From assembly GCA_034336665.1 (NCBI GenBank), contig JAPFBE010000003.1, positions 59,997,352-60,061,351 on the forward strand: a DNA stretch of 64,000 bases, read 5' to 3'. Each line of letters opens with the position of its first letter. Within the stretch, counting starts at the first letter, position 1. This DNA comes from Luscinia megarhynchos (Eukaryota; Chordata; Aves; Passeriformes; Turdidae). This document shows positions 28,101 through 43,100 of the stretch, piece after piece. The notes under the pieces are model-generated. The model was not told the DNA's origin. It saw only the letters and a program-made list of their open reading frames with translations, and made no database searches. Position numbers and translations under genes: made by a program.

Positions 28101-31100
28101 CCATACAGAGCTACAGCATGTAACTGAGCATGAATGGATGAACTTTTACCCTCACTTAGTCCTCAGGGAAGACCATTCCCTTTAGCTCTGCATTTGCTTG
28201 TTCTTAGACTTGATCTTATCTCTTGTGTTGAGCAGGAAACTGGGCAGAACAGAGGTTTGTGGCATGTGTATTAATAAGAAAATATTGGAAGTATGGCAGG
28301 AACCAATAACAAAGTGTTCTTTTCCTTTTGAGCACTAATTGATTGACTACGATGACCATAGATTGGAAAGGACTGCAAAATCCTGACATTTTTAGCAACT
28401 GCAAAGCTGTAAACTTCTCTGCTCTTCCTGAGTCCATGAATTGTAATAAGGAAGTGTTCATTTCTTTGCAGTAAATGGTAGGTCAAGAGGAAGCAACCTC
28501 AAGCTGTAACGGGGGAGGTTTGGATTTTAGGAAACATTTCTTCACTGGAGTGGATGTCAAGCATTGGAACAGGCTGCCAAAGGTGGTGATTGAGTCACCA
28601 TATCTGGAGACATTTAAAAGGCCTGTAGGGACACTTTGGGACATGCTTTAGTGGTGGATTTGGTAGTGCTGGGTTAATGGTTGAAATTGATGACCAACCA
28701 AAATGATTCTGTGATTCTGTGGCTGGTTGTTCGATTTCCTATCAATCAACAGGCTAAACAGTGCTAAAAGGGCCTTTTCACCTGGGGGGCAAGGGGGTGG
28801 TGCTGTGACCCAAGTCCTGACCTAAGTCCTCCTGAAAGGAAAAGGAGCATGCATCACAAGGGTGCATGGGAGTCTCTGCCCTTAAGCATATCTGGTCATG
28901 GACCCTTTTCACTGCAAAAGGGGGTGGCTGCTGAGTAAAAGGACGAGGCAACAAACAAAACATAGAGACCCAGACCTGGACAGAGAAACCTAATGGAGGC
29001 AGGGACAAGAAACAAACTTTGTCAGACACGTTAATGGATAGGCTAACTATAACCTCATTTAATGTAGAAGATAGAATGTAGTCATAGAAGATATCTCTGA
29101 GGTATGATTCCTTTTTGACATAGCCTCAGGTGAAACTCTTCTACCTTGCCCCAGTGAGTATCAGGCAATGCCAGAGCCTGACTTCATCAGGGTCAGAATG
29201 CTTCCAGTGGAAGTATCTGTTGATACACATGAGTTGATTAAAAATATCTGTGATGTCAAGCACATGTTACAATTTTCTTCATGCTAATTGCATTAGTGCA
29301 TCTCTTAACATGTTTAAAGTTGTGCATCAAACAAATAGAGAAAATTATTCCATTATATCACTCATAGAATGCTAAAATAGGTCTTATTTTATCTTTACAT
29401 TATTTGATCATACAATCTTAGCTGAGAAGGTTTTAGTCATTTGCAGCACTAAACTCAGAGAGGGAAACTTGGATTGATTTTAATCAATGATTCACTTTTC
29501 TGTCAATCCAGAAAATAAAACGCATAAGAAATTGTCACTTACTGTTAAATTACTGTTTATATAATCTGATGTTCTGTACTGGAGGAAGATATGATATGTA
29601 GAATTGGAGTCTGGAGTTGTGGCTGTGGTGCCTGTCTGAGTATTAGACATGAAGTTATCATATATACATAGGATTTGTTGCTTATCCTTCAACATATATG
29701 GTTGAAGATGTCAACTTCAGAAAAAGCTAATATCTGAACACATAATAATTGCAGCACTTTTCCTGAAATGCCAGGGTTTCAGGACTTAAAATTAGTTATA
29801 AATCATATCTTGTATTAATAATCTGAAACATTTCTTTATTTAACACTGGCAAATGCATTTCTTAATGCCATTTTCATTCAGCTCATGCTCTTCTGTGTCT
29901 GCCTGTCTAGTCTTCATAAACGGGGACAGCCTTCGCTTTGCTTTGACTGTGCTGGAGTAACAGTGAGTGTCTGAGGAACAGTGGATTTGTCCGTGTGATG
30001 GAGGCTGTCATCCGCCTCCATGGAACGTGAGGCAGTAGGGCTCCTTGCAATGAAACACAACGTGCAGAGTCTGTGTGCTGTTCTTATCTTTGAGAATATA
30101 TGACAGATTGTTTGGTGTAGCAGCAGATTGTCATTTTTATTATTAGATAGTGCATGTTTTTACTGGTGTGGCCATTCTGGTAATTTCCTCTGTTGTTTGT
30201 GCTTGAGCGCTGCCATGGGGTTGTTTTAGCAGGGTGTGCACCACGGGGTGCTGACTTCCCTTAGTTCTCACAGAATTACAAAAACTTTTTAAGATTCAAT
30301 ATCTTATAAGAATGTTCATCTCTTGGTGATCATCTGCTTGCTTCTTACATTACTGCTATTCTTGCTTGGAAGGAAAGTAAAAAGAGATGCTATATGAACC
30401 TCAACAAGGTCCAGAAGTCCAATGAATGCAAGAGGAGTAGGTTTGAGGCTATATTGTTACATTTATTTTATTAGTTTGTTTTGGATGAGATTTTCAGGAT
30501 GTACCTATTTCCGTCATATTTGGCATGCTTAGCAAAATAAGGAAGCAAAAAGCTTTGTGGCCCATACCAGGTATCATGAAACTTCATGTAATGCAGCCTG
30601 GTTCTAGTACAGAATTACTGTCTAAGGGACAATGAGAGCATTAGTCCCTGGCTTTCAGTTTCCCTGGTAGTGGATTGGGAACTTCTGTGAGAGAAAACCT
30701 ACAAAACTGTGCAAAGATAGAGAGTTTGTGTTTCTTCTCCTCCAAAGGTTTGGGCAGGGGGCCTGCTCTCTTCCAGTGCATCTCTGATGGATGATGCTGC
30801 AGAGAGAGAAGAAACATAACTTTCTCTTTTTTGCAACAGTAAGGCTGACTCCTTACTTACTGGTGCCCTGTGTACATATAGCCAAGCACAAAAGAGTATA
30901 TAAACTTTCCTCTCTCATCTGTAAAATAATTTCTTTAGAAATACAAAGAATTCAAGCCTAGCAGTGTTTCTGATGAATGCCTGCTTCAAATCTTTGTTTT
31001 GTGGCAAAAGATTAATCACAGTAGATTATCAGTTCTAAAGGTCTTCAGTTTATTTTTTGTTGCTGAAAATTACATGCATTTAAAAAACAATTAATATCTC

Positions 31101-34100
31101 TCCCTAGGAATGTACATACTGTCTTTATCCGTGTCCTTGCTGCATGTTGCCAAGTTCCATGGAATTCTTTCCAGTCTGAATGGCTTTTTCCCCTTATTCA
31201 ACTGTAAGCACAGTGTCAAATCAAAGCTGCTGTATGAAATGTGTTTTGCTGGGCAGTGACCATGATGAATTCAATGCTGTGCTGATTACTTGCTGTATTT
31301 CAAGGTGGAAGAGCTACATTTGATCTTGGTGCTGGAAGGAAAACCACAGTGTGTAGGCTGGTGGCTGCTCCATTGCTAATTCATTGGCAGTTTTGGGGAA
31401 AAAATATCTGCATTTTCTGTTCATTTTTTAGGCTAGATATTAGCATTAATTATAGTTCTAGCTATTTCAACAAGAGTTCATTGTAAAATTTAATTCCTTG
31501 AAGATTTGTGTATCTTTCAGAGCCATAACATAAGTCTCTTAACTCCTGTAAATCATAATAAGGAGTAATAGGTAAAAAGCCACTGCTCCTTTAAATCAGT
31601 ATCACCAATGACTCAGAATATCTATTGATTTTTTTCTTTATTCCTACCAGCAGTTTCAATTAAGATTCAGCAGGTCCACTCTGAGAAAATTCTACATAAA
31701 GCACTGCCTGATATTCTTGGTTAATACTGCTTTTTAGATTCTGTTTAAGAAATGAGCACTTAAAGGTAACTATATCTGTAATAGGTTAAACATCTATCAA
31801 AAAGGCTAGTATAATTCCCAGTTTGTAGCTTTTGAGTGTATAATTACTAGAATGTATAAATTTATATATTTCATCAAATTTTTTCAGACAACAGCTATGT
31901 AAATTTAAAAAGTCAATTATATTCTCCCATATTACTTTCTGAATATAACAGAGCTGCAGCATGATTTTGGAAAAGCCCCGAACAACTATGCTGTATTTTC
32001 CCTGCAGATAGTGTCTGTATCAACAAATCATCTAGACAAAATGATTATGGGCTGTTTGTCTTTACCCTTTGTAATGCACTAAGCAAATTTCAGTGCTTCA
32101 TCCCCACGTGAAGCATTTACTAATTTGGTTTTTATACCGTGTTTGTCAGTCCCTTTATTCATGCATTTTTGGGAGGCCAACTCCAGATGTGCATCAGCTA
32201 TTATTCCACATGGGATTGTGTGACAATACTCTACCTGGAAGCCTGGTGGAAGGAAGGTAACCTGAGGCTCTGTGAAATCATGAGAGCTGCAGAAAAATAA
32301 ATGGGAAGGTCAACCATTAGGGAGAAGAGCAAGATGCATGTGTAGAATAAAAGCTATTAATAAAAATGTTTGCCTTCTGAGTCACCATGCTTCCCATATA
32401 AATTTCCATATTGGCATGTGGCCACTGCTGTAATTGTTTGCATTAAAAAGTAGTATCAGGAATGTAGTGTATTTTTAGCTCTCACTACAGCAGTAGAAAC
32501 AAAAAAAAAAAGGTTAACATTTTACTGTAAGTTTTCTAAAGACCATCTGAGATCTGTGAGATCTGTGGTTGCAATTTGGAAACCTTTGACAAGAAATATC
32601 AAAGTACAACACAAATATCTCTGAAATTTCAGAGACATGCATTCATAGCTGATGTATTTGTTACTTGCTAAGTATAGATATTTCTGAAGTCGTCTGCCAT
32701 TTCACAAACTTAGATGGTTGATTTCCCTTTTCACTTGATTGGCTTCCTTTCTGTTTCCTAAGCAGGCAATAAGTTTTTCTTTGTTTTCAAGATTGTGTGC
32801 TGGAGAGCTTTACTTGTTAAATGTACCTTCACTTCCATCAGCCTTTGGAGGGAGGCCTCTGAGAAGGGTATTAGCTGTCTTACACATTTGGTTTTCTACT
32901 GATTTGGAAATTGGGAAGTTAACATAAAAGAGCTGAAATGCATATCCTGCATGGTGAGTGAAAAATGTTAAGAAATAAATTGCTGGTGTGCTTTCATGCA
33001 AAGAAGAAATAATTTAAGGAAGCTGCACTGAATAGGGGTTGAAATTTCCTTTATTGTAATTTTAAAATGCCAGATCAGGAAGAGGCCTTGAACTTTGAGT
33101 GGTGTCAAAAGTCCATGGCTGAAAAATTCGTCATTGAAGAGCTAATGTTCTTTGTCTGTTTACCTGAAGAAATGGAGGATGTTGTAAATTTACATTGTAA
33201 AGAGTATTGAATATAAAGCCCAGTGCAAGGAGGATTAATCATGAAGAAATGCCATGTTGAATGCCTGGCACTCCCTGAAAACATGGCACTGTATGATGTA
33301 TTTAAGTATTGTTAGGACCCTGTGCTGTAGTCATTATGAAAAGGGCTCTGGTGCAACATTGCAAATCAAATAACTTAATCTGCTGCGCATGAAGTTGGTA
33401 TAGTGGCCTTGGAGGGGAAGAGAGTGACAAGAATTCCCAGTTCATCTCAAGGAGCCCCTGTCTCATGAACAGGAACAGTAAATGGGTTGAGCAGGTTATC
33501 TCCTTTATGAAAAGGAAAAACAGGGGGAAGTGAAATGAAAAATAGCTAGAATACAGGAGAGGGAGGACTGGAAAACTCCCAAGATAAACCAATAAGAAAC
33601 ATGATGAACTGGAAAAAAAAACCTAAAGAATTAAAGCCAAACTGTAAAAATTAAGGCCAAATTATTTTAACATTTAAAAAGTCATTGAGACCAAGAAGAA
33701 AAATATTAAGCAATGGAGAAGCAGAGAAAAAGACTGATTTGTAGAAAAGATAGTGCTTCAGTTTTGGCCTATGCCTCTTCATGAAACGTGAATTTAGAGA
33801 CCTTTGGTAACCAGATCAAGAAAATCTTTAAAATAATTTAATTAGATTGAAGGACAAAAGATAAACTCTTGTGATAAGCAAAAATGTTCACTGTTCATTT
33901 ACCTTCCAATTGATTTTCCTTCAAGCTAAGAAAGAAACATGCTACATTTGGACAGAAGGCAGCATTGATATAAAAGTGTAGAATATGAGGCAATGGTTGC
34001 TTAAGAGTAGTTAAAACTACAGAAAAAATGACAAGCCTGCAAGGATTCAAGAGGAAGCAAGTTTATCTTTGTATGAGAAAAAACTACCCCCTTCTACTGT

Positions 34101-37100
34101 CCAGCAATACCAGTTATGAGGGATGATTTTCTTTCAAGTTGCTACATATAGAGAATTTTATTTCTTAATTTGATACTTCCTTCAAATGTATTTGGGTTGT
34201 TCAGGTGTTAAATCAGAAACACGCTGAATTTAAATTTTATCTTTTTGTGTGTAAATGATATCTTTACAAAAACAAATCAGTGATCTCAAACATTTACAGT
34301 TGTTTTTAAAGAACTGTCAGTTTTATCATCTTTATGTTTTACACTAGTAAACATGCAGTTATTATTTGCATTAATGTCGCCATATTAATTTTTGTTTGGA
34401 AAGAAGCAAGCATCACTGTGCATTTATTGGGCTGTGTTATACTGTATTTAGTGGAAATTGGCTCTTCTGTCTACAAGATACACCTTTGGAAACAAAACAG
34501 CTTCACTGATAATTAACATGTTAATCAGATGTGCCATAAAGCCATTGTATCTGAAGGACCATTGTACTTTTCTAGAGCTTTGGTTTCTTGCCCCTCCATT
34601 TCTAGGAGAAATTCTTGAGTGCAAAATCTGATTTAAATGGAACACTCCCTCTACATCAACGTACAGAAGCTTTAAATTACATAGGGAGGAGCCTGACAAG
34701 ATGTCCTCAACCTCTGACCTTCTGAGAGTCTTTCCCAGAGAGAGCTGAAGGTCACCTATTGTTATCTGTGTGATAGAGACTTGATTGCACATTGATTTGA
34801 AGCTGGGTGGATTTTTCTATCTTCATGTCTTTATAATGCTCTTAGAACTGCTGTTTGCACTCTCTTACTGTACTGTAGTGCCAAAAGAAAGGTCATAGAA
34901 ATTTATGTTTTTACATTTCAATATCCAAGGAGAAAGTCATGGGTTACCAGAGGTGGATGAAAAGCTTTTTCATCCCTCAGCTGAGTAAGCTGTGAGATTT
35001 TGCATTCGTTTTGGTTGGGTTTGATCTTTTTAAGAGCAAGACCTTTTTTTCAATCTGAGCATTAGGCTTTTGCAGTGAAATTTGTGTTCAAACTTTGTTT
35101 TTAGTATCTTCTCTTCAGTTGTTGGATTTTCAGCATTTCAGTAGCTTCTGTAGCATAGAGCACACTAACAGCTCAATGTCCTTAAGCAAAAATAGAGTAG
35201 GAAGAATTAATCCAGAAGTGCGTCTGTTTTGCCTTATGGATTGTTTGCAACTGACCTTTGATAACAGCTGGTTTATAATTGCGGGTTTTTAGAATTCACT
35301 TTGAGTGTGTGCTTGTCTGAACTTTTTATTCTTGTTATCTTTTTTGTAGATTACAGATAGAAGAATCTTCTAAACCTGTAAGGTTATCACAGCAGCTGGA
35401 CAAAGCTGTAACCACGAACTATAAACCAGTGGCTAATCATCAGTATAATGTAAGTAGCTTTTACTATTTTCCTTCTTTTCTTCAGGAAAAATTTTGGCTT
35501 GGGACTCCAGGACTGCTCTGCTGTTGTCCAGCAGCTTTTTTGCTCACAGTTGACCACTGTCTTTGGCAATGCTCTGTGTCATCTGGTTTCTCCTTGATTT
35601 TGTCTTCTGGAGATCTTTCTTTCTCTCTCAAGACCAATATCACCCTTGGGGCAAAGGTCTGCCAGTTGTAAATGTCTTGTGTTATCTGATGGAGGGCAGA
35701 CCACCGTCACCCAACCCTTTCTAGTGACTTTATTGCATTCTTCCTCTAATCTTTTTTTTTTTAATGTAATTTTGATGTTTGTGGATGAAAGGCAGTTCTG
35801 ACTTTGTGCCGTGAGATGTGGAAGCACTCTTTTGAGCCAAAATAACTTATCATCTGCAGGAGAGTAAAGGACTTGAAAAGAATCATTAGTTTCCAGTCCT
35901 TTGGAGGAATTGGCAACAAGTAGAAAAGAGTAACAGCTGATAATTTTTCTCAGTTTCATACCTTCACAGTAGGTGTTATTGGCATCATTGGCTTTGTCAA
36001 TATTACACCCACACCGCTGTTCCAGATCAGTTGATGTACATATAAACTGTAACGTCCTTTTCCTTAGAGATCCTCTTTGGGTATGTTGAATGTAAGGAAC
36101 AATAAGTCATACTGAAAATGAATCACTGTGTTAGTCATTTAAACTTTTACACTTTTTATTAAGATTTTATTTACATAAAACAAACGACAATATATACTTG
36201 ATGATATTTAAGCATTATTATGAAAGTCGGTCTATTGCCACAGAACCAGAAATAATAATTTCTCTCTCATGGGACTGTTTTGTAGTAGTTACTGTTCAAA
36301 GCCTACTCTCTGCATGGATGATCATACCAATATAACTATTGCAGCTAAGAGAATGCCATTTAACCAAAACAGTCACATTGATGTGTTCTACTATGCATAT
36401 GCAGTTTTACATCAGTATATTGTTTTATGACGCTGCTGGTGTTCTCCTTCTTTAATTCTGGAATAAGCTTTGGTGGGGTACAGCTTCTTTTCTTAGTGGG
36501 ATGCTGTTCCATTTCCCTGACACCAGCATAATTACAGCAGTATGACTTCAACCTGAAGATAATTTTTGTATCTTTATTCCAGCTGCAAACCACAGGTCAT
36601 CATATAATTATGGAAATTTAGATCTTATGTGAGATTGAGAGGGTATAACCAGGACATAATCAGGCCTGTTAAAAGTGATGATGCTCTTGTGTCCTATTTG
36701 TAAAGTTTTTATTGGTTACATAGCTGTCCATGGTCATGGAAATCCATCAGCAGTGTGTTTAGTTTTCATGTCCAGCTTACAGGTGTTCTGAATTATGTCT
36801 TGTAAGACATAATTGTACTTGAGTTATCTTGCCCTTGCCTTGCCTCTAAAGGCTGAGGCATGACTACTTTCCACAAAATCTTTATTTTTATTAAGCCTTT
36901 TATTAAGGTTCAGGTAAGATGGATGAAAATATGTATAATCGGGGGAAGAAGTCCATGAACTTCTGAAAGCCTCTTGGTTGAATTTTTCATTTGTTTTCAA
37001 GCAGCAACTGCTTTCTTAGAATCCACTGCATTGAATGTAATCACATGGGTGTTGGGGACAGGACTTCAACCAGAAAGAAATAAAAATGAACAAACTGACA

Positions 37101-40100
37101 CATATGCTAATACAGTCATCATCTGGGCAGTTTCTGAGGGAAGAATGAGTGTCTACTAAGTAAGACAGAAAGGGTTAACATTTCTTGAAGGAAAAAATAT
37201 AAAATGGGGCTTAAGTGTAGCTGCTCCATGTACCTGTAAATGAACATACAACAGGAAGGAGAAGGGAAATAAATTATATATGGATGGGGGGTGGCAGTAG
37301 CTTGTTTGAATTCAAGGACTGGGAAAGTGATTAGGTTATTTTTGCAAGAAATTATACTAAGCCTACATTTCTAGTTGAAGAACTTGCAATTCCATTACAA
37401 TATATGGTAAGATTGTAACTTAGCTTTTCTTCTCTGGGGAAGAGACCTCCATTATATCTATAAATATTGAATGTGTTTACAAAGTTGCAAGGTTAATATT
37501 CTTGCAGCTGGAACCTTTCTGTGACTTAATTATTTTTCATAATACAACAGAGAAGTTCCTCAGTTGTTCTGAGGTTATCCCTTCAGAGGCTTTAGTGGTT
37601 TCTTTGTGATCTTCTCTTCCCAATGTCCTGTACTATGGGTTGGTACCCATGCTCCAGGAGACAAGAAAACGTTTTAGGACCTCTTCAAATCATCTTTAGA
37701 TAAAACTTTGGATTTATTCTAACTTCTCTATCACCTTTGTATTCACTGTCTACCAAAGCAGTTGCATCAACTTTAGTATTAATGGTACTTTCAAGAAGGC
37801 AATTTTGGCATCTTTTCAGCAAGCTTAGCAACATCCTGGGAAGGTAAACAAAGAGAAATCGATTTCAGTATAAAGTCTTCTGGGGATAAACTCACAACTT
37901 CTGTGCTAAACAGCTTGTTCTAAAATGGTCCTTCCTTGAAATCAAATAGTATTTGAATGTTTTTTAACTTAAAAAAACCACACAACTTTAAAGAAATCTA
38001 ATTCGTTTACAGAGTAGGTGCATTCTATTACATGACTATTAAAAAGTGCTTTAAGCCTACTACATAGAAGATCCTGTTTGCAAAGAAACAGGAGGGAAAA
38101 AAATGAAAGGCTGCATTGTGACTTGCTATGAGCAGTGTATTCACAAGACCAAAAAGAAAAAATCAGCAACAGAACACACCAAGCTTTTTTTTTTTCTTTT
38201 TTTTTTTAAGCACTTCTCAATGCTCTCTGTTTTTAGGTAACAGTGGAAACTGTTGCTGAAGTTAGAGGGCAATGCTAGAGTGTTGCTAATTAGAGAGTGG
38301 GCAACTGGGGCACCAGCTGCTCATAAGTTTTCAATAAAGGGAGGGTTTTGATAGTCAGTTTTCTATGTGAGTTGATTTTATACATTAATGGATTAAGAAT
38401 ATAAGAATATTCACATAGAATTTTTATAATAATTGTCTCTTGGACTTCCAGAAGAAGCAAATGTTTTGACATGCTTTTGTTTAAAGGAAGGCAAGTGTCA
38501 TAGGTTTATGTTCCTTCTCCTGTGTCTGTGGTGCAGCAGTTCTGCTGTGGATCATGGTAACCAAGATAATGTACTTTCAAGCTGGTTTACTTGATGTTAC
38601 AGTTTGCTATGTTGCAAAGCTATTTCTGTTTTGAAGATGTATTCTTCTTTAAATGCAGTGGCTACAGAGTTAAATAATTACACTAAACTGTGTTACTGGA
38701 TAAAAATCAGTTGCATGATGGGTTTGTGTGGTGAGATTGTAGCTTTTATGACACTACATGGAGTTAGAAAAGCAGGCAAGTATTTGGTTGCACACATCTC
38801 TTTTAGGTGTAAAGCAGAAGTAAGAGACTTCAAGCTATAGGTTGGGAGCAATTGCTCTGCAGTTTAATGATGTGCATCCATTTCAGAATGTGAAGGAGGT
38901 GGTTGGCTGGCTGGAGACCTGGGAGCTACAGCAAAGGTGGCAGTAGTCTTCAGCCACTTTGGGACAGCTACCAAGAGACAGGCTATTTTCACTCTGAGAG
39001 TAGGAGGGAGTTAGCTGGCAAGGATATATAGGAGAAAATAAATTGTGTGATAAAACCAATCTTTCTTCTTAAAAATAAGATCTTTAGTATCCAGTAGATC
39101 TGTGCATTTTTATTTCTAGGCTTCTCATCTGAAAGTCTTCCTTTTGAGGGCCAGGTTTGAGCCATCAGAAGCAGAACGACTCCCATACAGAATTATCCCC
39201 TTTACAGCCAGGCATGAGTCCCTTATTGATCACATGCATCTTCCTGCTGCACATTGTGCCGCTATGGATTCACCCACACAGTTTGCCTGAAAGCTCTTGG
39301 TGATTACGTGACTTACACTGCCTTCTGGATCAACTTTTGTTGTTGCAAGGAGCTGGCTGGTTTTCTGTTCGAGGGTGTATTGGGGGTGGATGGGGTGATG
39401 TGCTGGAGGTGTGGTTGGTGCTCTCTGGTGGTTGGGGTTTGTTTGGGGTGTGCTGGTCTGTACTTCTGATGATGAATCAGAGGAAGTATTTTTGGAGGCG
39501 ATAAAAGTTTCTGTGAAAACATATAGTCATCTGGTGCAGATTATAATGGTTAAGTAATCTTTAATGTACAGTTTGAAGTAGGATGATGTGTGGCAACAAG
39601 GGGTTTCTGCCTGCTTAGAAGGTTTGGGGCTTTGGGACTAGTGTAACTTCACGTGTGCTGCTCTGGTTTCTCCTGAAGAGAAACCATCCAGATCCTCAAA
39701 GTGTGTCTTTGAAGATTAGTTGTGTATTGATGGAGTTGATGCCTTGAGTGCTGCTTTTCTGGAGAAAATGAGGCAGTGTCCAAGGGCCATTGGGAGCATC
39801 CTTTGGGCAGGTGCTTGTTATGATTGCGGATGTAGCCGTGTTGGTCTGTGGATTTTCCCAAGAATGGCAGTTTGGAGGTTGTTTGACACTTGTCATTGTA
39901 CCTCAGAAGCTGATATCAACAGAGGTGGAATGAGAATACTGTCTCATTTTGGATTCCTGTACTACTAATAATTCTCTTTCCAGGTTAGGGCACCTGCAGC
40001 CTCTGTTTACACTTCTTTTTTTTTTTTCTAAAGCAGATACACATCTGAGAAGCTTATTGTGCTTAGGACAAAATGCTTAGTTTATGTTCATAAAAGAATA

Positions 40101-43100
40101 TTTGAATGTTCAAAAGAAAACTTTCCAGATGAAAAGCACTGAGTCATTGAACGGTGTTCGAATAAATAGAAGAGGGTTTTTTGTAGCTTAATGTTCAGCA
40201 CATTAGGAATTACACAGCATTACATATGAATGTCTTTAAAACATGTTTTGTAACAGATTGAGTATGAGAAGAAGAAGAAAGAAGATGGAAAACGAGCTCG
40301 AGCTGATAAACAACAAGTCTTGGACATGCTTTTTTCAGCCTTTGAGAAGCATCAGTATTACAACATTAAAGACCTGGTGGACATAACCAAACAGCCAGTG
40401 GTATGTACTGCAAGTCTTGTAAAAACAATAATTGTCAGTAGTTACTACTATGTGTATTTAACATATCCAGAAATAGTTTAATAAATATTATATCCCTTAG
40501 AAACTTCTCTCTAAACATCTTTTACAACAAACTGAAATCACCAAGTTTTAAGTTCAGCATTGTAGGACAGTGTAGGATACCAAACATTGCAGTGAGTGTG
40601 CTTTTTCTTGACAGAGGTGGTTTAAATAATCTAAATGGTATCTTTTTAATTTAGGTTTGCTTTAATACTAGGAATCAGATTCTGTAATGTTGTCATGTCT
40701 ACCCTGCTACTCCTGTCCTCACTGAAGCCTAGTTCTCTTGGCAGTAGCTAGTTTGTGTTAGTCTATGGTTGGTCCTTTCCCTCAGCTTCTGAACTTTTAT
40801 TTTGGCACAGCAACAGGGGTTGCTCTTTTTCTCTATTTCATGGAATTTGTATTAAATGCAACGATTATCCATGTTAGGAGCTCAGACATCATGACAATGC
40901 CTCCAAAATTACTGGATTCCCATTACAAATAGGGTAATTTTTAGGTTAAGAGTTTAGGTGGTTGATATTTAGGATTGATTTGGAATTTTCTTTTAAAGTG
41001 TTTTGATATGCAGACAAGAAAAGCCATCTGCATATGTGATGGTTTTGTTGTCTTGCAGTGTCTGTCAGCATCTTCATGTATGAACCATAGCTTTCCAGTT
41101 CTTTCCCTTCTTTCCACGTTCGAGTTTTCCTTGAGCAGACCAGGCAACGGTGGGAGGGAGACAGTGACATGCAAAGGACCTTTGGTGGTTTTGATGTTTT
41201 TCACTGCCAACTTCAATAGCCATCCTCAGCCTGCTGCAGATTTCAGAAAACTTTAGGGGACTTAATTGTGTTTAAGTCTAAATGGAGCAATAATGTCACA
41301 GGTTGTTAGAGCTAAGGCAGAAGAAAGAACAGTAACCACTGGATTATGGAAGAAATACTCTGTAAAACAGAAGGGGCAGAAATGAAGATGCTTACTAGTT
41401 TTGCTCACTTCACATTTAGAATGAAGTGTATCTCTATCAGAGCCTTTGTATAAGTGAACAGTCTCTTTGGTTAGAAGCTGCATGAAGATGTTACCCAAGT
41501 CAAATCCATGTAGGTTCACTGTGTTCTAGTGCCTTGAAAGAAACTTGAAAGTTGAGTAACATATCCATGTCTTCCATTCATTTATCTCATGAGTCAGCTC
41601 CTTATCTCTGTGGCAGAGAAGGTGCGTGGGTCATAGGAGATGAGAAGGAGGAATGAATAGGAGGAAGATATGGAGGAAGTGGCAAGAAAATTTTAAGTGG
41701 GTTTTTTTTTGGGTAAGGGAAGTGTTGCAGTCACTATCTCGATCAGTCTGAATGCAAGTTGGTACAGATTTATCTCATCTATCATGACATCAGTTTGCAG
41801 TAGTCACCCACAACTCCCACTTAAGCCACTGGAGAACTTGAAGTTACCAATAAATAAAGGTATTTTTCTTACATAATAGTAAATTTAAATAGTAAATTTA
41901 ACCCTTGCTACAGAATGTGTTGCAACTTACACAAGAAGTTGCTGCTATCATTATTTGTATAATGAAATCACAAAACAAATATTTTATGAATGTAAATTAC
42001 TGCTATATTAAGGAAACCTGGATTTATGTGTTTTTCATTCTAATGCAAAATAACAATTTGCAGTAGTAGGCAAATCTTTTGCCACCTACCCAGATGTAAG
42101 TACTGAATGCTTCCTGGGAATACTGCAGTAATTCCAGATTTGAGCTTCATGACTGAGATCATAATACAAATCTCTGTGAGGAATCAAATATTTGTGAAGA
42201 ATGGAACCAGGATGGAGCCAGTGGTCTAAGATAAACTGTATATTTTAAAAATTGAGTAGATTGTTTGGATTTTTTCTTCTATTTTAGCTTTAAATAATGG
42301 TTGTCCTAACTACAATGGAGTTTGTTTCCCCCTCAAAATTTCAGAAGGATTTTCAGAGCTTGTAATTTAACTCCTCAGAAATTTTTATCCTATAATTCCA
42401 TGATAACATTCCACTTTATATGGAAAAAAAATAATGAGGAAAGGTAGAACAGAGCAGAGGATGCTTTAAATATATGAACAGATCACCTACAGATGAGCTT
42501 CTGTGCTAGAATTATATGTACATAGACACATTGGATCTCTTTCTGAGAAAAAATTGTGGCCCCCTGATTAGCAATCACCAGGCTCTAAAATTCAGTATTT
42601 GGCATCTCTGGGAGTTTGTGGGGTTTCTCTCCATGGTACAGTATCAGAGCAGTATGCTTCAAGATGTATAGGCCAGCCTGGTGCAGTGCATACCCAGGTG
42701 GGGAGTCCTGGTTTCTAGGAGAATTGGTTCTGCAGGAAAAATCATAGCATCTCCTGAACTCATCTCTTCAAGCCACTTGCTCTCAGGTACAGTACAGCAC
42801 AGTGGGATTATCCATGTTTCATAATTGTCTAAAAACCCCAGCAGTTCAGTGTTGTCTGTGCACACACAGTGATGTTTTGGGGTTACTGCTCTCAGCTGCC
42901 CTCCCTAACACCTCTGCAGCAGAGATGGGAAATAGGAATATGTGGCAAATCCTCAGCTGCTGCAGTTCATGGTTCCAGCTTGAAGTGCTGTTATCTGTGG
43001 CACAGATGTTACCTTGCTATTCAGTTTGGGTTGGTTTTGTTCCATTTTGTTACACTGCTGGAAGTTTTGCCCTGAGAGAAGCAGAACTGCCGGGGTAATT

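Larger units (their letters stand above)
4171..35349 (+). other. GTF2F2: GTF2F2 31-kb intron
   Basis: Long AT-rich intron. Recognised contents are the direct duplication (7653-7931 and 10227-10511), CR1 fragments at 10.5, 23.5 and 28.5 kb, an LTR relic at 23.85-24.33 kb, homopolymer tracts, and an unexplained open frame at 14.0-14.6 kb. The stretches 4.2-7.6, 11-14, 15-23, 24.4-28.4 and 28.8-35.3 kb show no gene, RNA or repeat that I can name. Open frames there (such as 20481-21065) lack recognisable protein features. Confidence 0.85.

Noticed and set aside
35579..35959. 126-codon minus-strand frame with a basic, charged C-terminal half
   Set aside because: No recognised family, no start or splice context; probably chance or very old repeat.
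40150..40165. tRNA T-loop-like GTTCGAAT
   Set aside because: No acceptor, D or anticodon arms can be formed around it.
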